This document shows, in pieces, positions 24,084 through 32,330 of a DNA stretch of 62,441 nt. This stretch comes from Bacteroidales bacterium (GTDB lineage: Bacteria > Bacteroidota > Bacteroidia > Bacteroidales > UBA932), in the NCBI GenBank assembly GCA_017548985.1, contig JAFYYW010000038.1:1-62441 (forward strand), given 5' to 3'. A program made the translations under genes and the position numbers. The first letter of the stretch is position 1; each line of letters starts with the position of its first letter. The notes beneath the pieces were generated by a model. That model was not told the DNA's origin and ran no database searches. It saw only the letters and a list, made by a program, of their open reading frames with translations.

Positions 24084-24092
24084 TATCTTCGC
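24084..24092 (+). promoter_or_regulatory. -7 box TATCTTCGC for the PARG-like gene
   Basis: One of the recurrent TAnnTTCGC boxes, 18 bp before ATG 24110, after a T-run. Confidence 0.65.
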
Positions 24093-24109
24093 GTCATAAT
24101 AACACTCCT

Positions 24110-24982
24110 ATGCCACTATCACATTCCCAACGAATCAGGATATTCAATTCCACTCTGGCGACAATTCGTCAGGGATGGTATCTCCCACCCTCTGGCCGGA
24201 AGGTGGAACTTCCTACAGTCCAAGAGGTTATTTCAACCGCGACGATGTACTCCCAGCCCGTGCAGGTGATGACAGACCCTATAGCGCCTATCCAAACCGA
24301 GGTACGGGTGGAGAACAGCGACTGCGTACTTGCGGCCAAGCGGCTCATCGACGAGGGATACAATCCAGCGATGTTGAACCTGGCTGACCTCTATGTGCCT
24401 GGCGGTCTGGTAGAGTTCGGCTCCGGGGCGCAGGAGGAGAATCTGTGTCGCCGCAGCAACCTTATCCTCTCGCTCTACCAGTTCTCGCGGAACAGGATCC
24501 GGCAGTATCCCGACCTCGGACTTGCACCAGCCCCGGACCAATACCCGATGGACGAGCGCTTCGGAGGAATATACAGCGGCACCGTCACTTTCTTCCGCGG
24601 ACCCGAGTCGGATGGCTATAAGTTCGATGACGTAACCTACAATATTCCAGTAATTTCCGTAGCGGCTATCAATGGCCCGCGCATCGACAGGGACGGCCTT
24701 ATGTTCCCACAGGAGACTGACCTTACCTTGGACAAGATGCGCACCATCTTCCGAATCGGGAAAGCCAACTTCCACGACTCCCTTGTCCTTTCGGCTATGG
24801 GCTGCGGAGCGTTCGCCAATCCTCCGGCGCACATAGCGAAGCTGTTCCACCAAGTGATAGAAGAACCCGAATTCAAGGATGTCTTCCGCCTCATCGTATT
24901 CTCGATCCTGGACGGCTACCGAACCGGCATGAGCCACAATCCCGAAGGCAATCTTCTCCCCTTCCAACGTGAGTTCGAATAG
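24110..24982 (+). CDS. TIGR02452-family / microbial PARG-like macrodomain protein
   Basis: 290 residues from ATG 24110; the longer frame reads through the promoter and the cyclophilin gene. The protein is a macrodomain-type fold with the poly(ADP-ribose) glycohydrolase signature: MLNLADLYVPGGLVEFGSGA followed by QEE (GG...QEE, catalytic tandem Glu), then LCRRSNL. Later parts are VISVAAINGPR and LVLSAMGCGAFANPP, which form the ADP-ribose pocket. It likely removes ADP-ribose from proteins, DNA or tRNA ends. No partner ADP-ribosyltransferase is visible in this window. Single gene. Confidence 0.88.
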   Translation: MPLSHSQRIRIFNSTLATIRQGWYLPPSGRKVELPTVQEVISTATMYSQPVQVMTDPIAPIQTEVRVENSDCVLAAKRLIDEGYNPAMLNLADLYVPGGLVEFGSGAQEENLCRRSNLILSLYQFSRNRIRQYPDLGLAPAPDQYPMDERFGGIYSGTVTFFRGPESDGYKFDDVTYNIPVISVAAINGPRIDRDGLMFPQETDLTLDKMRTIFRIGKANFHDSLVLSAMGCGAFANPPAHIAKLFHQVIEEPEFKDVFRLIVFSILDGYRTGMSHNPEGNLLPFQREFE

Positions 24983-25043
24983 CGCTCCTGCTTAACGCTG
25001 GTTCCAAGTCGCTCACACAAGCCGTTATTTGAAGAAGATTTCG

Positions 25044-25051
25044 TATATTTG
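25044..25051 (+). promoter_or_regulatory. -7 box TATATTTG for the small CxxC protein
   Basis: Exact TAnnTTTG, 28 bp before ATG 25080. Confidence 0.65.
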
Positions 25052-25079
25052 ACTCTAGAACAAACAAATCCACGGAACC

Positions 25080-25268
25080 ATGGCACAATACCCTTGCGAG
25101 AACTGCAAATTCAGGGCTCATTACGACAAGAACCCCAAATCAATCTTAGGCCGTTTCTGGCGCTGGCACATTAACTTCTGCCCTGGCTTCAAGGCCTATT
25201 TCACCAATCAGGACGAGGAGACCAAAGCTGCCCTCAGGGAAAAGTATAACTTCCAGAAATACAAGTAG
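25080..25268 (+). CDS. Small conserved CxxC protein
   Basis: 62 residues. An N-terminal CENCKF pair of cysteines (Cys6, Cys9), a basic aromatic middle (SILGRFWRWHINFCPGFKAY) with a third cysteine, and a charged helical tail (DEETKAALREKYNFQKYK). Own promoter with a TATATTTG box at 25044. Similar small proteins are common in Bacteroidales; the function is not known to me. The cysteines could bind metal, but only three are present. Confidence 0.75.
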   Translation: MAQYPCENCKFRAHYDKNPKSILGRFWRWHINFCPGFKAYFTNQDEETKAALREKYNFQKYK

Positions 25269-25352
25269 AATTATAATGCCCACCACACTCCGCAACAATG
25301 TGGCCGGCAAGATATTCACGGAATAGAATCACGGAATTAACAGAAGAAAAAG

Positions 25353-25361
25353 TATATTCGC
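25353..25361 (+). promoter_or_regulatory. -7 box TATATTCGC for deoD
   Basis: TAnnTTCGC box 17 bp before ATG 25379. Confidence 0.65.
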
Positions 25362-25378
25362 GTAAACCACATGTCAAT

Positions 25379-26086
25379 ATGAGCAACACTCCTACACCAC
25401 ACATCGGCGCCAAAGCCGGCGAGATAGCCGAGACCGTAATCATGGCGGGAGACCCGCTACGAGTCAAATTCATGGCCGAGCATTATATAGAAAATCCTGT
25501 CCAGTTCAACAATGTCCGAGGGATGCTGGGGTTCACAGGCACATACAAGGGTCACCCCGTGAGCGTCATGGGCCACGGTATGGGCATTCCCTCAATCGGA
25601 ATATACACTTATGAGCTTTTCAACTTCTACGGTGCCAAGACAATAATCCGTATCGGCTCTTCAGGAGCTTATCATAAGGATCTTCACATCGGTGACCTCG
25701 TGATCGCTATGGGCGCTTGCACGGACTCCAATTATGCGTCACAGTTCGATCTTCCCGGAACATTCTGTCCTATAGCGGATTACGACCTGCTTGTCAAAGC
25801 TGTGAACACCTGCGTGGAGCTCGGATATAATTACAAAGTCGGTAACGTGCTGTCTTCTGACATATTCTATCACGACAATCCGCAAACAGAGAAATGGGTC
25901 AAGATGGGTGTGCTGGCTGTCGAGATGGAAGCGGCCGCATTGTACATGAACGCCGCCCGCTCCGGAAAAAGGGCCCTCGCGCTTTTCACTATCTCCGACC
26001 ATCTTATTACCGGCGAGGCAACTACCTCTGAGCAAAGGCAGAACACCTTCACGAATATGATGGACGTGGCCCTTTCCTTGGTCTGA
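25379..26086 (+). CDS. deoD: Purine-nucleoside phosphorylase, DeoD type
   Basis: 235 residues, the normal length for the hexameric bacterial enzyme. Start ATG 25379 gives [18 protein letters not shown]; the frame upstream contains the promoter. Motifs: [19 protein letters not shown] (phosphate-binding Gly-Asp-Pro-x-Arg), [37 protein letters not shown] (the ribose-binding Met-Glu) and [11 protein letters not shown] with the catalytic Asp. It splits purine nucleosides with phosphate to base and ribose-1-phosphate in salvage. Start of a plus-strand run of six genes. Confidence 0.95.
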   Translation: MSNTPTPHIGAKAGEIAETVIMAGDPLRVKFMAEHYIENPVQFNNVRGMLGFTGTYKGHPVSVMGHGMGIPSIGIYTYELFNFYGAKTIIRIGSSGAYHKDLHIGDLVIAMGACTDSNYASQFDLPGTFCPIADYDLLVKAVNTCVELGYNYKVGNVLSSDIFYHDNPQTEKWVKMGVLAVEMEAAALYMNAARSGKRALALFTISDHLITGEATTSEQRQNTFTNMMDVALSLV

Positions 26087-26123
26087 CCGAGGAAGATCCT
26101 CATCTCCTAATCCCACAAGCCTA

Positions 26124-26909
26124 ATGATCCAATATATTGCTGACGCTTTCACGGACACGCTTTTCGCCGGCAATCCGGCGGCTGTGCTCCCCTGCCGTGA
26201 GATGCCCGCTCCGGAGTTGATGCTGGCCATAGCGATTGAGAACAACTATTCCGAAACCGCCTTCGTAGTGAAACGCGGGAACGGAGAGTATGACCTGAAA
26301 TGGTTCACTCCGGGCGGTGAAGTGGACCTGTGCGGACACGCGACCCTCGCGACCTCCTTTGTCCTTCACCGGTTTATAGACCCGGACGTTGAGACCCTGC
26401 GCTTCCATACCCTGAGCGGAGATCTCATTGCCAAGCCAGGAGCCAACGGTTACACCATGGATTTCCCGCTCGGTTCCTATAAAAGAATACCTGTGACGGA
26501 GGATATCCTCGCTGCCACTGGAGGTCTCGCGAAAGAGGCCTACTATGATGATGGAGACATGATAGCGGTCATCGATTCAGAAGAAGACCTGGCGGCGATG
26601 ATTCCGGATTTCGCGGCTATGTGCCGCATCGAAGGCCGAGGACTGGTAATCACGGCGAAATCAAAGGAATATGACTTCGTATCGAGATGCTTCTATCCCA
26701 AGCTGGAGGTCCCTGAAGATCCCGTCACTGGCAGCGCCCACACTTATCTCACCCCTCTATGGGCCGAAAAACTCGGAAAAACAGAGATGGTGGCGAGGCA
26801 GGTGTCTCCACGTGGCGGCACGTTGCGTGTCCGGCTCGAAGGTGAACGAGTGTTCATCACCGGCGATGCCGTATTGTTCATGAAGGGAGATATCCCCTTT
26901 GATTTATAG
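26124..26909 (+). CDS. PhzF-family isomerase
   Basis: 261 residues with two similar halves, the diaminopimelate-epimerase-like fold. Motifs: ADAFTDTLFAGNPAAVLP at 6-23, IAIENNYSETAFVV with the catalytic Glu, WFTPGGEVDLCGHATLATSF, and FYPKLEVPEDPVTGSAHTYLTPLW in the second half. Most members have no known substrate; the name comes from a phenazine enzyme, and no phenazine genes are present. It begins 37 bp after deoD and ends 6 bp before the ElaA-like gene, so it belongs to the same run. Confidence 0.9.
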   Translation: MIQYIADAFTDTLFAGNPAAVLPCREMPAPELMLAIAIENNYSETAFVVKRGNGEYDLKWFTPGGEVDLCGHATLATSFVLHRFIDPDVETLRFHTLSGDLIAKPGANGYTMDFPLGSYKRIPVTEDILAATGGLAKEAYYDDGDMIAVIDSEEDLAAMIPDFAAMCRIEGRGLVITAKSKEYDFVSRCFYPKLEVPEDPVTGSAHTYLTPLWAEKLGKTEMVARQVSPRGGTLRVRLEGERVFITGDAVLFMKGDIPFDL

Positions 26910-26915
26910 CGAATA

Positions 26916-27368
26916 ATGGCACTGACCCTTCATAGGAAACGCTTCCCAGAATTGACAACTGATGAGCTCTATGAACTCCTCCGCATCCGGAACGACGTTT
27001 TCGTGGTGGAGCAGAACTGTGTCTACCAGGATCTAGACTACGATGACCAGATGGCAATCCACCTTTGGCTGACCGAAGATGGTGAGGTTGTGGCTCTGTG
27101 TAGGGTCTGCCCGGCAGGAACCCACATGCCCGAAGTCTCTATCGGCCGTGTGATCACTACGGTGAGAGGCAAGGGGTATGGCAAGCGAATAATGCTGGAA
27201 GGTATAGCCGCGGCAAAGGAGTTTTTCAACGCAAGTGTGATCGACCTCGAAGCCCAGGAATATGCGAAAGGATTCTACGAGCAAGTTGGTTTCCGGCAAT
27301 CATCAGACCCCTTCATACTGGATGGCATACCCCATGTAAAAATGACGTACCACGAATCTAGTTTATGA
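26916..27368 (+). CDS. elaA: ElaA-type GNAT acetyltransferase
   Basis: 150 residues. Seen: LLRIRNDVFVVEQNCVYQDLDYDDQ, the hallmark of ElaA, then SIGRVITTVRGKGYGKRIMLE (acetyl-CoA loop RGKGYG) and AQEYAKGFYEQVGFRQ. ElaA proteins are about 150 residues, as here; their acceptor is not known. It overlaps the ACT-protein start by 4 bp (ATGA) and lies 6 bp after the PhzF gene. Confidence 0.88.
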   Translation: MALTLHRKRFPELTTDELYELLRIRNDVFVVEQNCVYQDLDYDDQMAIHLWLTEDGEVVALCRVCPAGTHMPEVSIGRVITTVRGKGYGKRIMLEGIAAAKEFFNASVIDLEAQEYAKGFYEQVGFRQSSDPFILDGIPHVKMTYHESSL

Positions 27369-27730
27369 TTTTAAATATTATTACAGAGGAGTTTACAATC
27401 TGTAAATTAAAGGATTACTCACAGATAGACATCAATCAGTCTTTTGTCTTTACCGGATCAACTGATAAAGAGAAATCGCTTGTATGCCCTACCCGTCTTG
27501 TACCCGCTGACACCCTTGACCGTTCGGACGGCTGGCGCGCGTTCAGGATAGAAGGCGAGCTGGATTTCTCCCTGGTCGGAATCCTCTCGAAGATTTCGTC
27601 GCTCCTCGCGAGCAATGGTATAGGAATCTTTGCCATCTCGACATTCAACACAGACTATATCCTAACCGGTGGCACTGATTTTGAGCGGGCGCTCGATGCG
27701 CTTTCCGCCGAGGGATATGAGATCAGATAG
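27365..27730 (+). CDS. ACT-domain protein of the CASTOR/aspartate-kinase-like type
   Basis: 121 residues. Two ACT-like units: a short first (about 8-50, LKDYSQIDINQSFVFTGST) and a clear second (about 62-120) with RIEGELDFSLVGILSKISSLLASNGIGIFAISTFNTDYIL (given in part), the typical beta-alpha-beta ligand-binding unit. Such small proteins are amino-acid-sensing relatives of the aspartokinase regulatory domain, but no enzyme is attached. Translationally coupled to the ElaA gene. Confidence 0.85.
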   Translation: MILNIITEEFTICKLKDYSQIDINQSFVFTGSTDKEKSLVCPTRLVPADTLDRSDGWRAFRIEGELDFSLVGILSKISSLLASNGIGIFAISTFNTDYILTGGTDFERALDALSAEGYEIR

Positions 27731-27768
27731 TGACAGTATTTAAGAGAACACATAAGCCAAAAACCGCG

Positions 27769-28386
27769 ATGAAAGTACTTATCATTAACGGAAGTCCCAG
27801 ACCTAAGGGAAATACCGCCACTGCCCTGGCAGAGATAGCGAGGCAACTGGAAATAAATGGAATAGAAAGCGAGACAGTCTGGATCGGGAATAAACCTGTG
27901 CGCGGCTGTATCGCTTGCGACCGGTGCAAGGCCAAGCCGGGCGCTTGTGTTTTCAACGACGATATCTGCAATGAGATCAGCGCCAAATACGCCGAGGCCG
28001 ACGCGCTGATAGTAGGATCACCTGTATATTACGGACAGCCAAACGGAGCTCTTCTCAGCATAATACAGCGCTCTTTCCATTCAAATGGAAACAGTATAGC
28101 CGGCAAGCCAGCGGCAGCCGTCGCCGTGTGCCGGCGAGGTGGCTCCACAACGGCTTTCCAGACACTGAACATGCCATTCCTGATGATGAACATGCCTGTC
28201 GTCAGCTCCCAATATTGGAACATCGTTTTCGGCCGAGAACCCGGTCAGGCGGCGCTGGATGAGGAAGGATTGCAAACCATGCGCGTCTTGGCGAACAACA
28301 TGGCCTTCATGCTAAAGTCAACAGGCGGCAAGACGGCTCCAGGACGTGGCGACGAGCCATGGGAACCTACGCATTTCATCAGGTAA
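27769..28386 (+). CDS. Flavodoxin-fold NAD(P)H-dependent oxidoreductase
   Basis: 205 residues from ATG 27769; a GTG at 27730 overlapping the previous stop is in frame but gives an uncharacteristic front. The FMN-binding start is KVLIINGSPRPKGNTATAL. A cysteine pair GCIACDRCKAKPGAC follows, as in the iron-sulfur-flavoprotein-like branch, then IVGSPVYYGQPNGAL and AVAVCRRGGSTTAFQTLN. It probably reduces quinones or small electron acceptors. Last gene of the plus-strand run; it converges on the Ntn hydrolase gene. Confidence 0.88.
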   Translation: MKVLIINGSPRPKGNTATALAEIARQLEINGIESETVWIGNKPVRGCIACDRCKAKPGACVFNDDICNEISAKYAEADALIVGSPVYYGQPNGALLSIIQRSFHSNGNSIAGKPAAAVAVCRRGGSTTAFQTLNMPFLMMNMPVVSSQYWNIVFGREPGQAALDEEGLQTMRVLANNMAFMLKSTGGKTAPGRGDEPWEPTHFIR

Positions 28387-28409
28387 AAGAACTGGAATCC
28401 TGTTCCAAA

Positions 28410-29549
28410 TCACTTGTCAAGGACAAATAAATTGGTCGTCTCGTAGCTGTTCCAGTTGCGAAGGGACAGGGTGATGTTCTTCTGGTCGTAGACGTTGCTG
28501 TACTGCGTGTCCTCAACCGTTCCATCCTCCCACAAGAGATCCTTCCAATGGACCTGGGCGAGGCATTCCTGCGCCTCTTCGAAAGTCAGATTACCACCGC
28601 GGCTTTCAAGATAGGCATTGGCTGTCTCATATCGCCACCAGCTTTTGCTATGGGGATTACCTACGGCGATGTCCGGAATAGTGGTGTAGTACTTCTCAGA
28701 GAGGAGATGGTTCGTCACGAGCATATATCCGGCGTCAGGATCCTTCCTGACGATCATCGTCTTCCAACCGTCTTCCTTGTCGAATTCCACGACCGCGCAA
28801 TCCCCGTTGGCATCAGCGACCATGTAATGATAGCCGGAACCGACGGCCGCGTCGTGCCGCACATCAACTGTCTCCAACAGGGCGAGGGCTTCCGCGACAG
28901 TGGCGCAGCGGTCAAGCCATAGACGCATTATGATGGTTGTCCCGACATCGTGCTTGTCTGTAGCCTGCTGGGAAGCCTGCTTCGGAAGAGCCATGATGGA
29001 GGTGCAAAGTCCCTTCTCGTTGATGCCGTCCACAGGGGCATAGACTGCCGCCAGGCAACTGACCTTGGAGATGAATGACGTCGGCAGCTTATCCAATGAA
29101 TATCCGAAATGGGACATGTCGCTGACCGCTATCGAAGAATACCCCTTCTTCGGGCGGGATATAGTAACCATTGTAGGATTCTTGTAATAATCGTAGTTGC
29201 GGCCATACCAAAAGCCGTCCCCGTCAGCCTTGCCGGCCTGGAAACTCGTGCAGTTAATAGTGGCCATCTCCCCATTCTCATCGGCCACCTGGGCGCTCTT
29301 CATCTTAATGGGAATGCCTTTCCCTATACGGCTGATAATATAATCCAGCAATTCGGGATTCTCGTCAATATCCTTCGCCACAACGTCGTCCAGATCATAA
29401 GCGGCCTTGTATTCCATCTGGTACAGGTAATGGTTCCCGTCGACGGAACGCACGGAACGGAGAGTAGCTATCTCGCCGCTCCAGATGAGAGCGACAGCGA
29501 CGCAAATCGCCACAATGATGGCCAGGATCCAGAGTAAAATCTTTTTCAT
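28410..29549 (-). CDS. Membrane-anchored Ntn hydrolase of the choloylglycine-hydrolase/C45 type
   Basis: 379 residues. An N-terminal hydrophobic helix (about 4-24) anchors it. The nucleophile is Cys100 in TINCTSF; Arg117 and Asp120 in YGRNYD have the spacing seen in bile-salt hydrolase and penicillin acylase (Arg18, Asp21 after Cys2). VTNHLLSEKY and WWRYETANAY supply the later conserved Asn and Arg. Family enzymes cut amide bonds of N-acyl compounds. A true N-terminal Cys would require removal of the first 99 residues, as in self-cleaving C45 members. Followed upstream by DUF4491 (3 bp) and a propeller protein, probably one operon. Substrate unknown. Confidence 0.85.
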   Translation of the reverse strand: MKKILLWILAIIVAICVAVALIWSGEIATLRSVRSVDGNHYLYQMEYKAAYDLDDVVAKDIDENPELLDYIISRIGKGIPIKMKSAQVADENGEMATINCTSFQAGKADGDGFWYGRNYDYYKNPTMVTISRPKKGYSSIAVSDMSHFGYSLDKLPTSFISKVSCLAAVYAPVDGINEKGLCTSIMALPKQASQQATDKHDVGTTIIMRLWLDRCATVAEALALLETVDVRHDAAVGSGYHYMVADANGDCAVVEFDKEDGWKTMIVRKDPDAGYMLVTNHLLSEKYYTTIPDIAVGNPHSKSWWRYETANAYLESRGGNLTFEEAQECLAQVHWKDLLWEDGTVEDTQYSNVYDQKNITLSLRNWNSYETTNLFVLDK

Positions 29550-29552
29550 GAT

Positions 29553-29876
29553 CTATGTGTTATTATGATTATTCCTCTTGCTCTCGTAATAGGAATGCCG
29601 TTTGGGATTCTCCGGGAACCAGCCCCTGAGGACACGTTTCTCCTGCATGAACATCTCGAGAATAGCCCAGAAACATGAGAAGGCGAAACCGCCAAGGATC
29701 GTTGAGATTATATAGCCCTTAACGAAAAGAGACGCGCCGGTACATACGATGCCAAGCACAAGCCAAACCCACCAGCTTTTCCTGCCCCATTCGTATTCCA
29801 TCTTTATAACTGCCGGATGACAAATCCCGATAATCAGGAAAACCGCGGCGCCGACTATGATACCACTAAAGTTCAT
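29553..29876 (-). CDS. DUF4491 membrane protein
   Basis: 107 residues from ATG 29876 (MNFSGIIVGAAVFLIIGI). Three hydrophobic segments at about 4-20, 33-52 and 58-78. The pattern HPAVIKMEYEWGRKSWW, with the end MQEKRVLRGWFPENPKRHS, is characteristic of DUF4491, a family nearly confined to Bacteroidota and without known function. The longer frame from 29927 runs into the propeller gene and is rejected. It sits 3 bp before the Ntn hydrolase gene ATG and 14 bp after the propeller gene stop. Confidence 0.88.
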   Translation of the reverse strand: MNFSGIIVGAAVFLIIGICHPAVIKMEYEWGRKSWWVWLVLGIVCTGASLFVKGYIISTILGGFAFSCFWAILEMFMQEKRVLRGWFPENPKRHSYYESKRNNHNNT

Positions 29877-29890
29877 GGAATTACTGATTT

Positions 29891-30814
29891 TTAATCTGTC
29901 AGGCGGTAGCTCATATATGCGAAACAACGGCTGTCCGGGCTCCAGGAATTGACATTCAGGCTGCCCTGGCCACCGAATAAATCCACGAGGACCTCCGGTT
30001 CTCCTCCGGCTGCGGGAATCATCCTCAACTGGACATTCAAGTTGGCGAGGTGGGAGTCAGGAGCGACATCCTCAGCATGGTAAACGATGTAGACCACGTT
30101 CTTCCCGTCCGGGGAAACATGTGGGAACCAGGAGTTCACATCCTGGTCAAAAGTCATCTGGGTCTGCCTCTTGCCATTCGCTTTCATTCTCCATACCTGC
30201 ATCCGGCCAGTACGTGAGCTGTTGAACCAGATATACTTCCCGTCAGGGCTATATTCGGGGCCGTCATCCAGCCCAGGGGCATCTGTAAGGCGGATTTCTT
30301 TTCCACCCTTAAGCGGCATGGCCCAGACATCCCGCTCCTGTTCAGGGCCGCGGAAGGCGCAATATGCCGCCATCTTGCCGTCAGGGCTGATTCCGTGGAG
30401 GTAGCTTGGGCCCTCATCGGTGATACGCCTGGGCTGCCCGCCCTCAAAGGGCATTATATATACGAAAGAACTGTATCCTCCCTTGTTAGAGGGATCATTG
30501 CTGCTCAGGCCTATCCATTTCCCGTCAGTCGTGATAAGATGGTCGTTGTTACATTGGGTGATATCACCGGACGGAATCTCGATAAGGTCTGTGGAACCGT
30601 CAGCGGCCATCTTCCAAAGCTTGCCGCCCTTATTCATAACCAACCACTTACCGTCCGGAGTCCAGTTGGGAGCCTCAACCAGGAAAGGGAATTCTTTCAC
30701 GACCTTATGCGTGCGGGTGGGAAGGTCGTATATCTCCAGATAACTATGAACTTTTTGTGCCATGATGGGGAAAGATAAAGACATCAAAAAGAATAAGATC
30801 AGAGTTCGTCTCAT
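29891..30814 (-). CDS. TolB-like WD40/PD40 beta-propeller protein, exported
   Basis: 307 residues. Signal peptide about 1-19 (FFLMSLSFPIMAQ). The rest is a series of PD40-type blades, each with a xxSPDGKxxxx strand: WTPDGKWLVM, TTDGKWIGL, SPDGKMAAY, SPDGKYIWF, SPDGKNVVY, SPDSRCFAY. It resembles the periplasmic TolB propeller but lacks the TolB N-terminal domain, so it is more likely a member of the broad TolB-like family that binds peptides or glycans. TATCTTTG at 30831-30838 is the promoter box. First gene of a probable three-gene operon with DUF4491 and the Ntn hydrolase. Confidence 0.88.
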   Translation of the reverse strand: MRRTLILFFLMSLSFPIMAQKVHSYLEIYDLPTRTHKVVKEFPFLVEAPNWTPDGKWLVMNKGGKLWKMAADGSTDLIEIPSGDITQCNNDHLITTDGKWIGLSSNDPSNKGGYSSFVYIMPFEGGQPRRITDEGPSYLHGISPDGKMAAYCAFRGPEQERDVWAMPLKGGKEIRLTDAPGLDDGPEYSPDGKYIWFNSSRTGRMQVWRMKANGKRQTQMTFDQDVNSWFPHVSPDGKNVVYIVYHAEDVAPDSHLANLNVQLRMIPAAGGEPEVLVDLFGGQGSLNVNSWSPDSRCFAYMSYRLTD

Positions 30815-30830
30815 ATATGTTTCATTTCTC

Positions 30831-30838
30831 CAAAGATA
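30831..30838 (-). promoter_or_regulatory. -7 box TATCTTTG for the propeller operon
   Basis: Exact TAnnTTTG, 17 bp before ATG 30814; divergent from the box at 30851. Confidence 0.7.
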
Positions 30839-30850
30839 ACCATTTTTTCA

Positions 30851-30859
30851 TATCTTCGC
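30851..30859 (+). promoter_or_regulatory. -7 box TATCTTCGC for the amrB/amrA fusion
   Basis: TAnnTTCGC box after a T-run, 41 bp before ATG 30900. The two divergent boxes are only 12 bp apart. Confidence 0.65.
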
Positions 30860-30899
30860 GAAAGAAGGTTGACATACCTGAAGTCATAGGAAACCACAA

Positions 30900-32330
30900 A
30901 TGTCCAGAGAAATACAGAAAACGAGAAAACCAGCGGTAGCAGGTTCTTTCTACCCTTCATCAGCGAAGGAGATCAAATCCATGTTGGCGGGGTGGCTTGA
31001 TCATTCCGGAGACAAGCCCCTGACTCCCCCTCGGGCGATTCTGGTCCCCCATGCCGGATATGTTTTCAGCGGCGTAGTGGCGGCGTCAGCCTACAACCGT
31101 ATCCCGCCAGGACACCCCTACAAAAGGGTTTTCCTGCTTGGACCCAGCCACAGGGCCGGATTCGCCGGAGCGAGCGTGGACACGATGTATTCCTATGCGG
31201 AGACTCCCCTCGGCAAGGTTCCCATCGACGTTTCCCTCGGAAAGAAACTGATTAGCGAAGGGAATGGGGCGTTCACTTTCTGGAGCGAGGCAGCCCATGA
31301 TGGAGAGCATTGCCTGGAGGTCCAATTGCCTTTCCTCCAGATGGTGTTCGAGGATGTGCCACCAATAGTGCCCATCGTGATAGGGACCGAGCGCCTTAAT
31401 ATACTTAAAAGCGTAGCGAAGGCTCTGGAGCCATATTTTAACGAAGACAACTTATTCATTATCAGCTCAGATTTCTCCCATTACCCGTCCTATGAGGACG
31501 CCAGGGCATCCGATCTTTATCTGGCTGAAACCATAACCACCGGAGGACTTGAAGAGTTCCTGCAAGCTCTCAGAAAAATCGACAAGATGGACTATACCGG
31601 ACAAGGCACCGCCGCATGCGGGGCGTGCGCCATAGCCGTCCTCCTTGAAATGATGGACAATCAGGGACGGGACAGCTTCTCCGCCGAGCACGTGATGTAT
31701 CGGAACTCCGGGGACTCTCCTTACGGCGACAAGCATAGGGTCGTCGGCTATAATTCAATAGTTTTCACATCATCTGACCACCTGTTCCACTTCACCCAGG
31801 AGGAGAGGAAGAGAATGATCGCCACCGCCCGTTCATCCATTTATTCCTATCTCGGCCTTGAATATGACGGGGATGACTCCCCTATAGGAGTTTTGAAGGA
31901 AAAGGGCTACGGAGTGTTCGTCACGCTCAATCTAAACGGTAATCTGCGCGGCTGCATCGGCCGATTCACCTCCACCTCAAGCCTCCACTCAACTATCAGG
32001 GAAATGGCCCGGAGCGCGGCTTTCTCCGACCCCCGATTCCCGTCGCTGTCCAAAAAGGAAGCCCCGATGGTTGAGATTGAGGTCTCCGTACTATCCCCGC
32101 TCAAAAAGATACAATCAATTGACGAGTTCAAACTTGGCAGGGATGGCATCTACATGATAAAGGGATATAACCATGGGACTTTCCTGCCCCAAGTGGCCGA
32201 GGAGACCGGTTGGAATACTGAGGAGTTCCTTGGGCACTGCGCCCGTGACAAGGCTGGAATAGGTTATTATGGCTGGAGGGACGCCGAACTCTACACATAT
32301 CAGACAGAGGTTGTCAAAGAATATGACTGA
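30900..32330 (+). CDS. amrB-amrA: AmmeMemoRadiSam proteins B and A fused (MEMO1-AMMECR1)
   Basis: 476 residues. The first part (about 10-275) is a MEMO1/LigB-like domain: RKPAVAGSFYPSSAKEI, ILVPHAGYVFSGVVAASAY, FLLGPSHRAGFAGASV, SSDFSHYPSYEDA and GTAACGACAIAVLLEM, with His residues in the metal-like cleft. The second (about 295-476) is AMMECR1, with LNGNLRGCIGRF and PQVAEETGWNTEEFLGHCARDKAGI. In humans these are separate proteins; in many prokaryotes they neighbour or fuse, always with a radical SAM enzyme, which follows here with an 8-bp overlap. Their chemistry is not established. Promoter box at 30851. Confidence 0.93.
   Translation: MSREIQKTRKPAVAGSFYPSSAKEIKSMLAGWLDHSGDKPLTPPRAILVPHAGYVFSGVVAASAYNRIPPGHPYKRVFLLGPSHRAGFAGASVDTMYSYAETPLGKVPIDVSLGKKLISEGNGAFTFWSEAAHDGEHCLEVQLPFLQMVFEDVPPIVPIVIGTERLNILKSVAKALEPYFNEDNLFIISSDFSHYPSYEDARASDLYLAETITTGGLEEFLQALRKIDKMDYTGQGTAACGACAIAVLLEMMDNQGRDSFSAEHVMYRNSGDSPYGDKHRVVGYNSIVFTSSDHLFHFTQEERKRMIATARSSIYSYLGLEYDGDDSPIGVLKEKGYGVFVTLNLNGNLRGCIGRFTSTSSLHSTIREMARSAAFSDPRFPSLSKKEAPMVEIEVSVLSPLKKIQSIDEFKLGRDGIYMIKGYNHGTFLPQVAEETGWNTEEFLGHCARDKAGIGYYGWRDAELYTYQTEVVKEYD

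Noticed and set aside
23831..24109. Upstream extension of the PARG-like gene
   Set aside because: It lies over the cyclophilin gene and its promoter; the -7 box at 24084 and ATG 24110 explain the gene.
24233..24967. 244-codon minus-strand frame opposite the PARG-like gene
   Set aside because: Antisense shadow; the plus-strand gene has the catalytic motifs.
24983..25079. Possible tRNA or small RNA between the PARG-like gene and the CxxC gene
   Set aside because: Too short, no cloverleaf or conserved motif; only a promoter box is visible.
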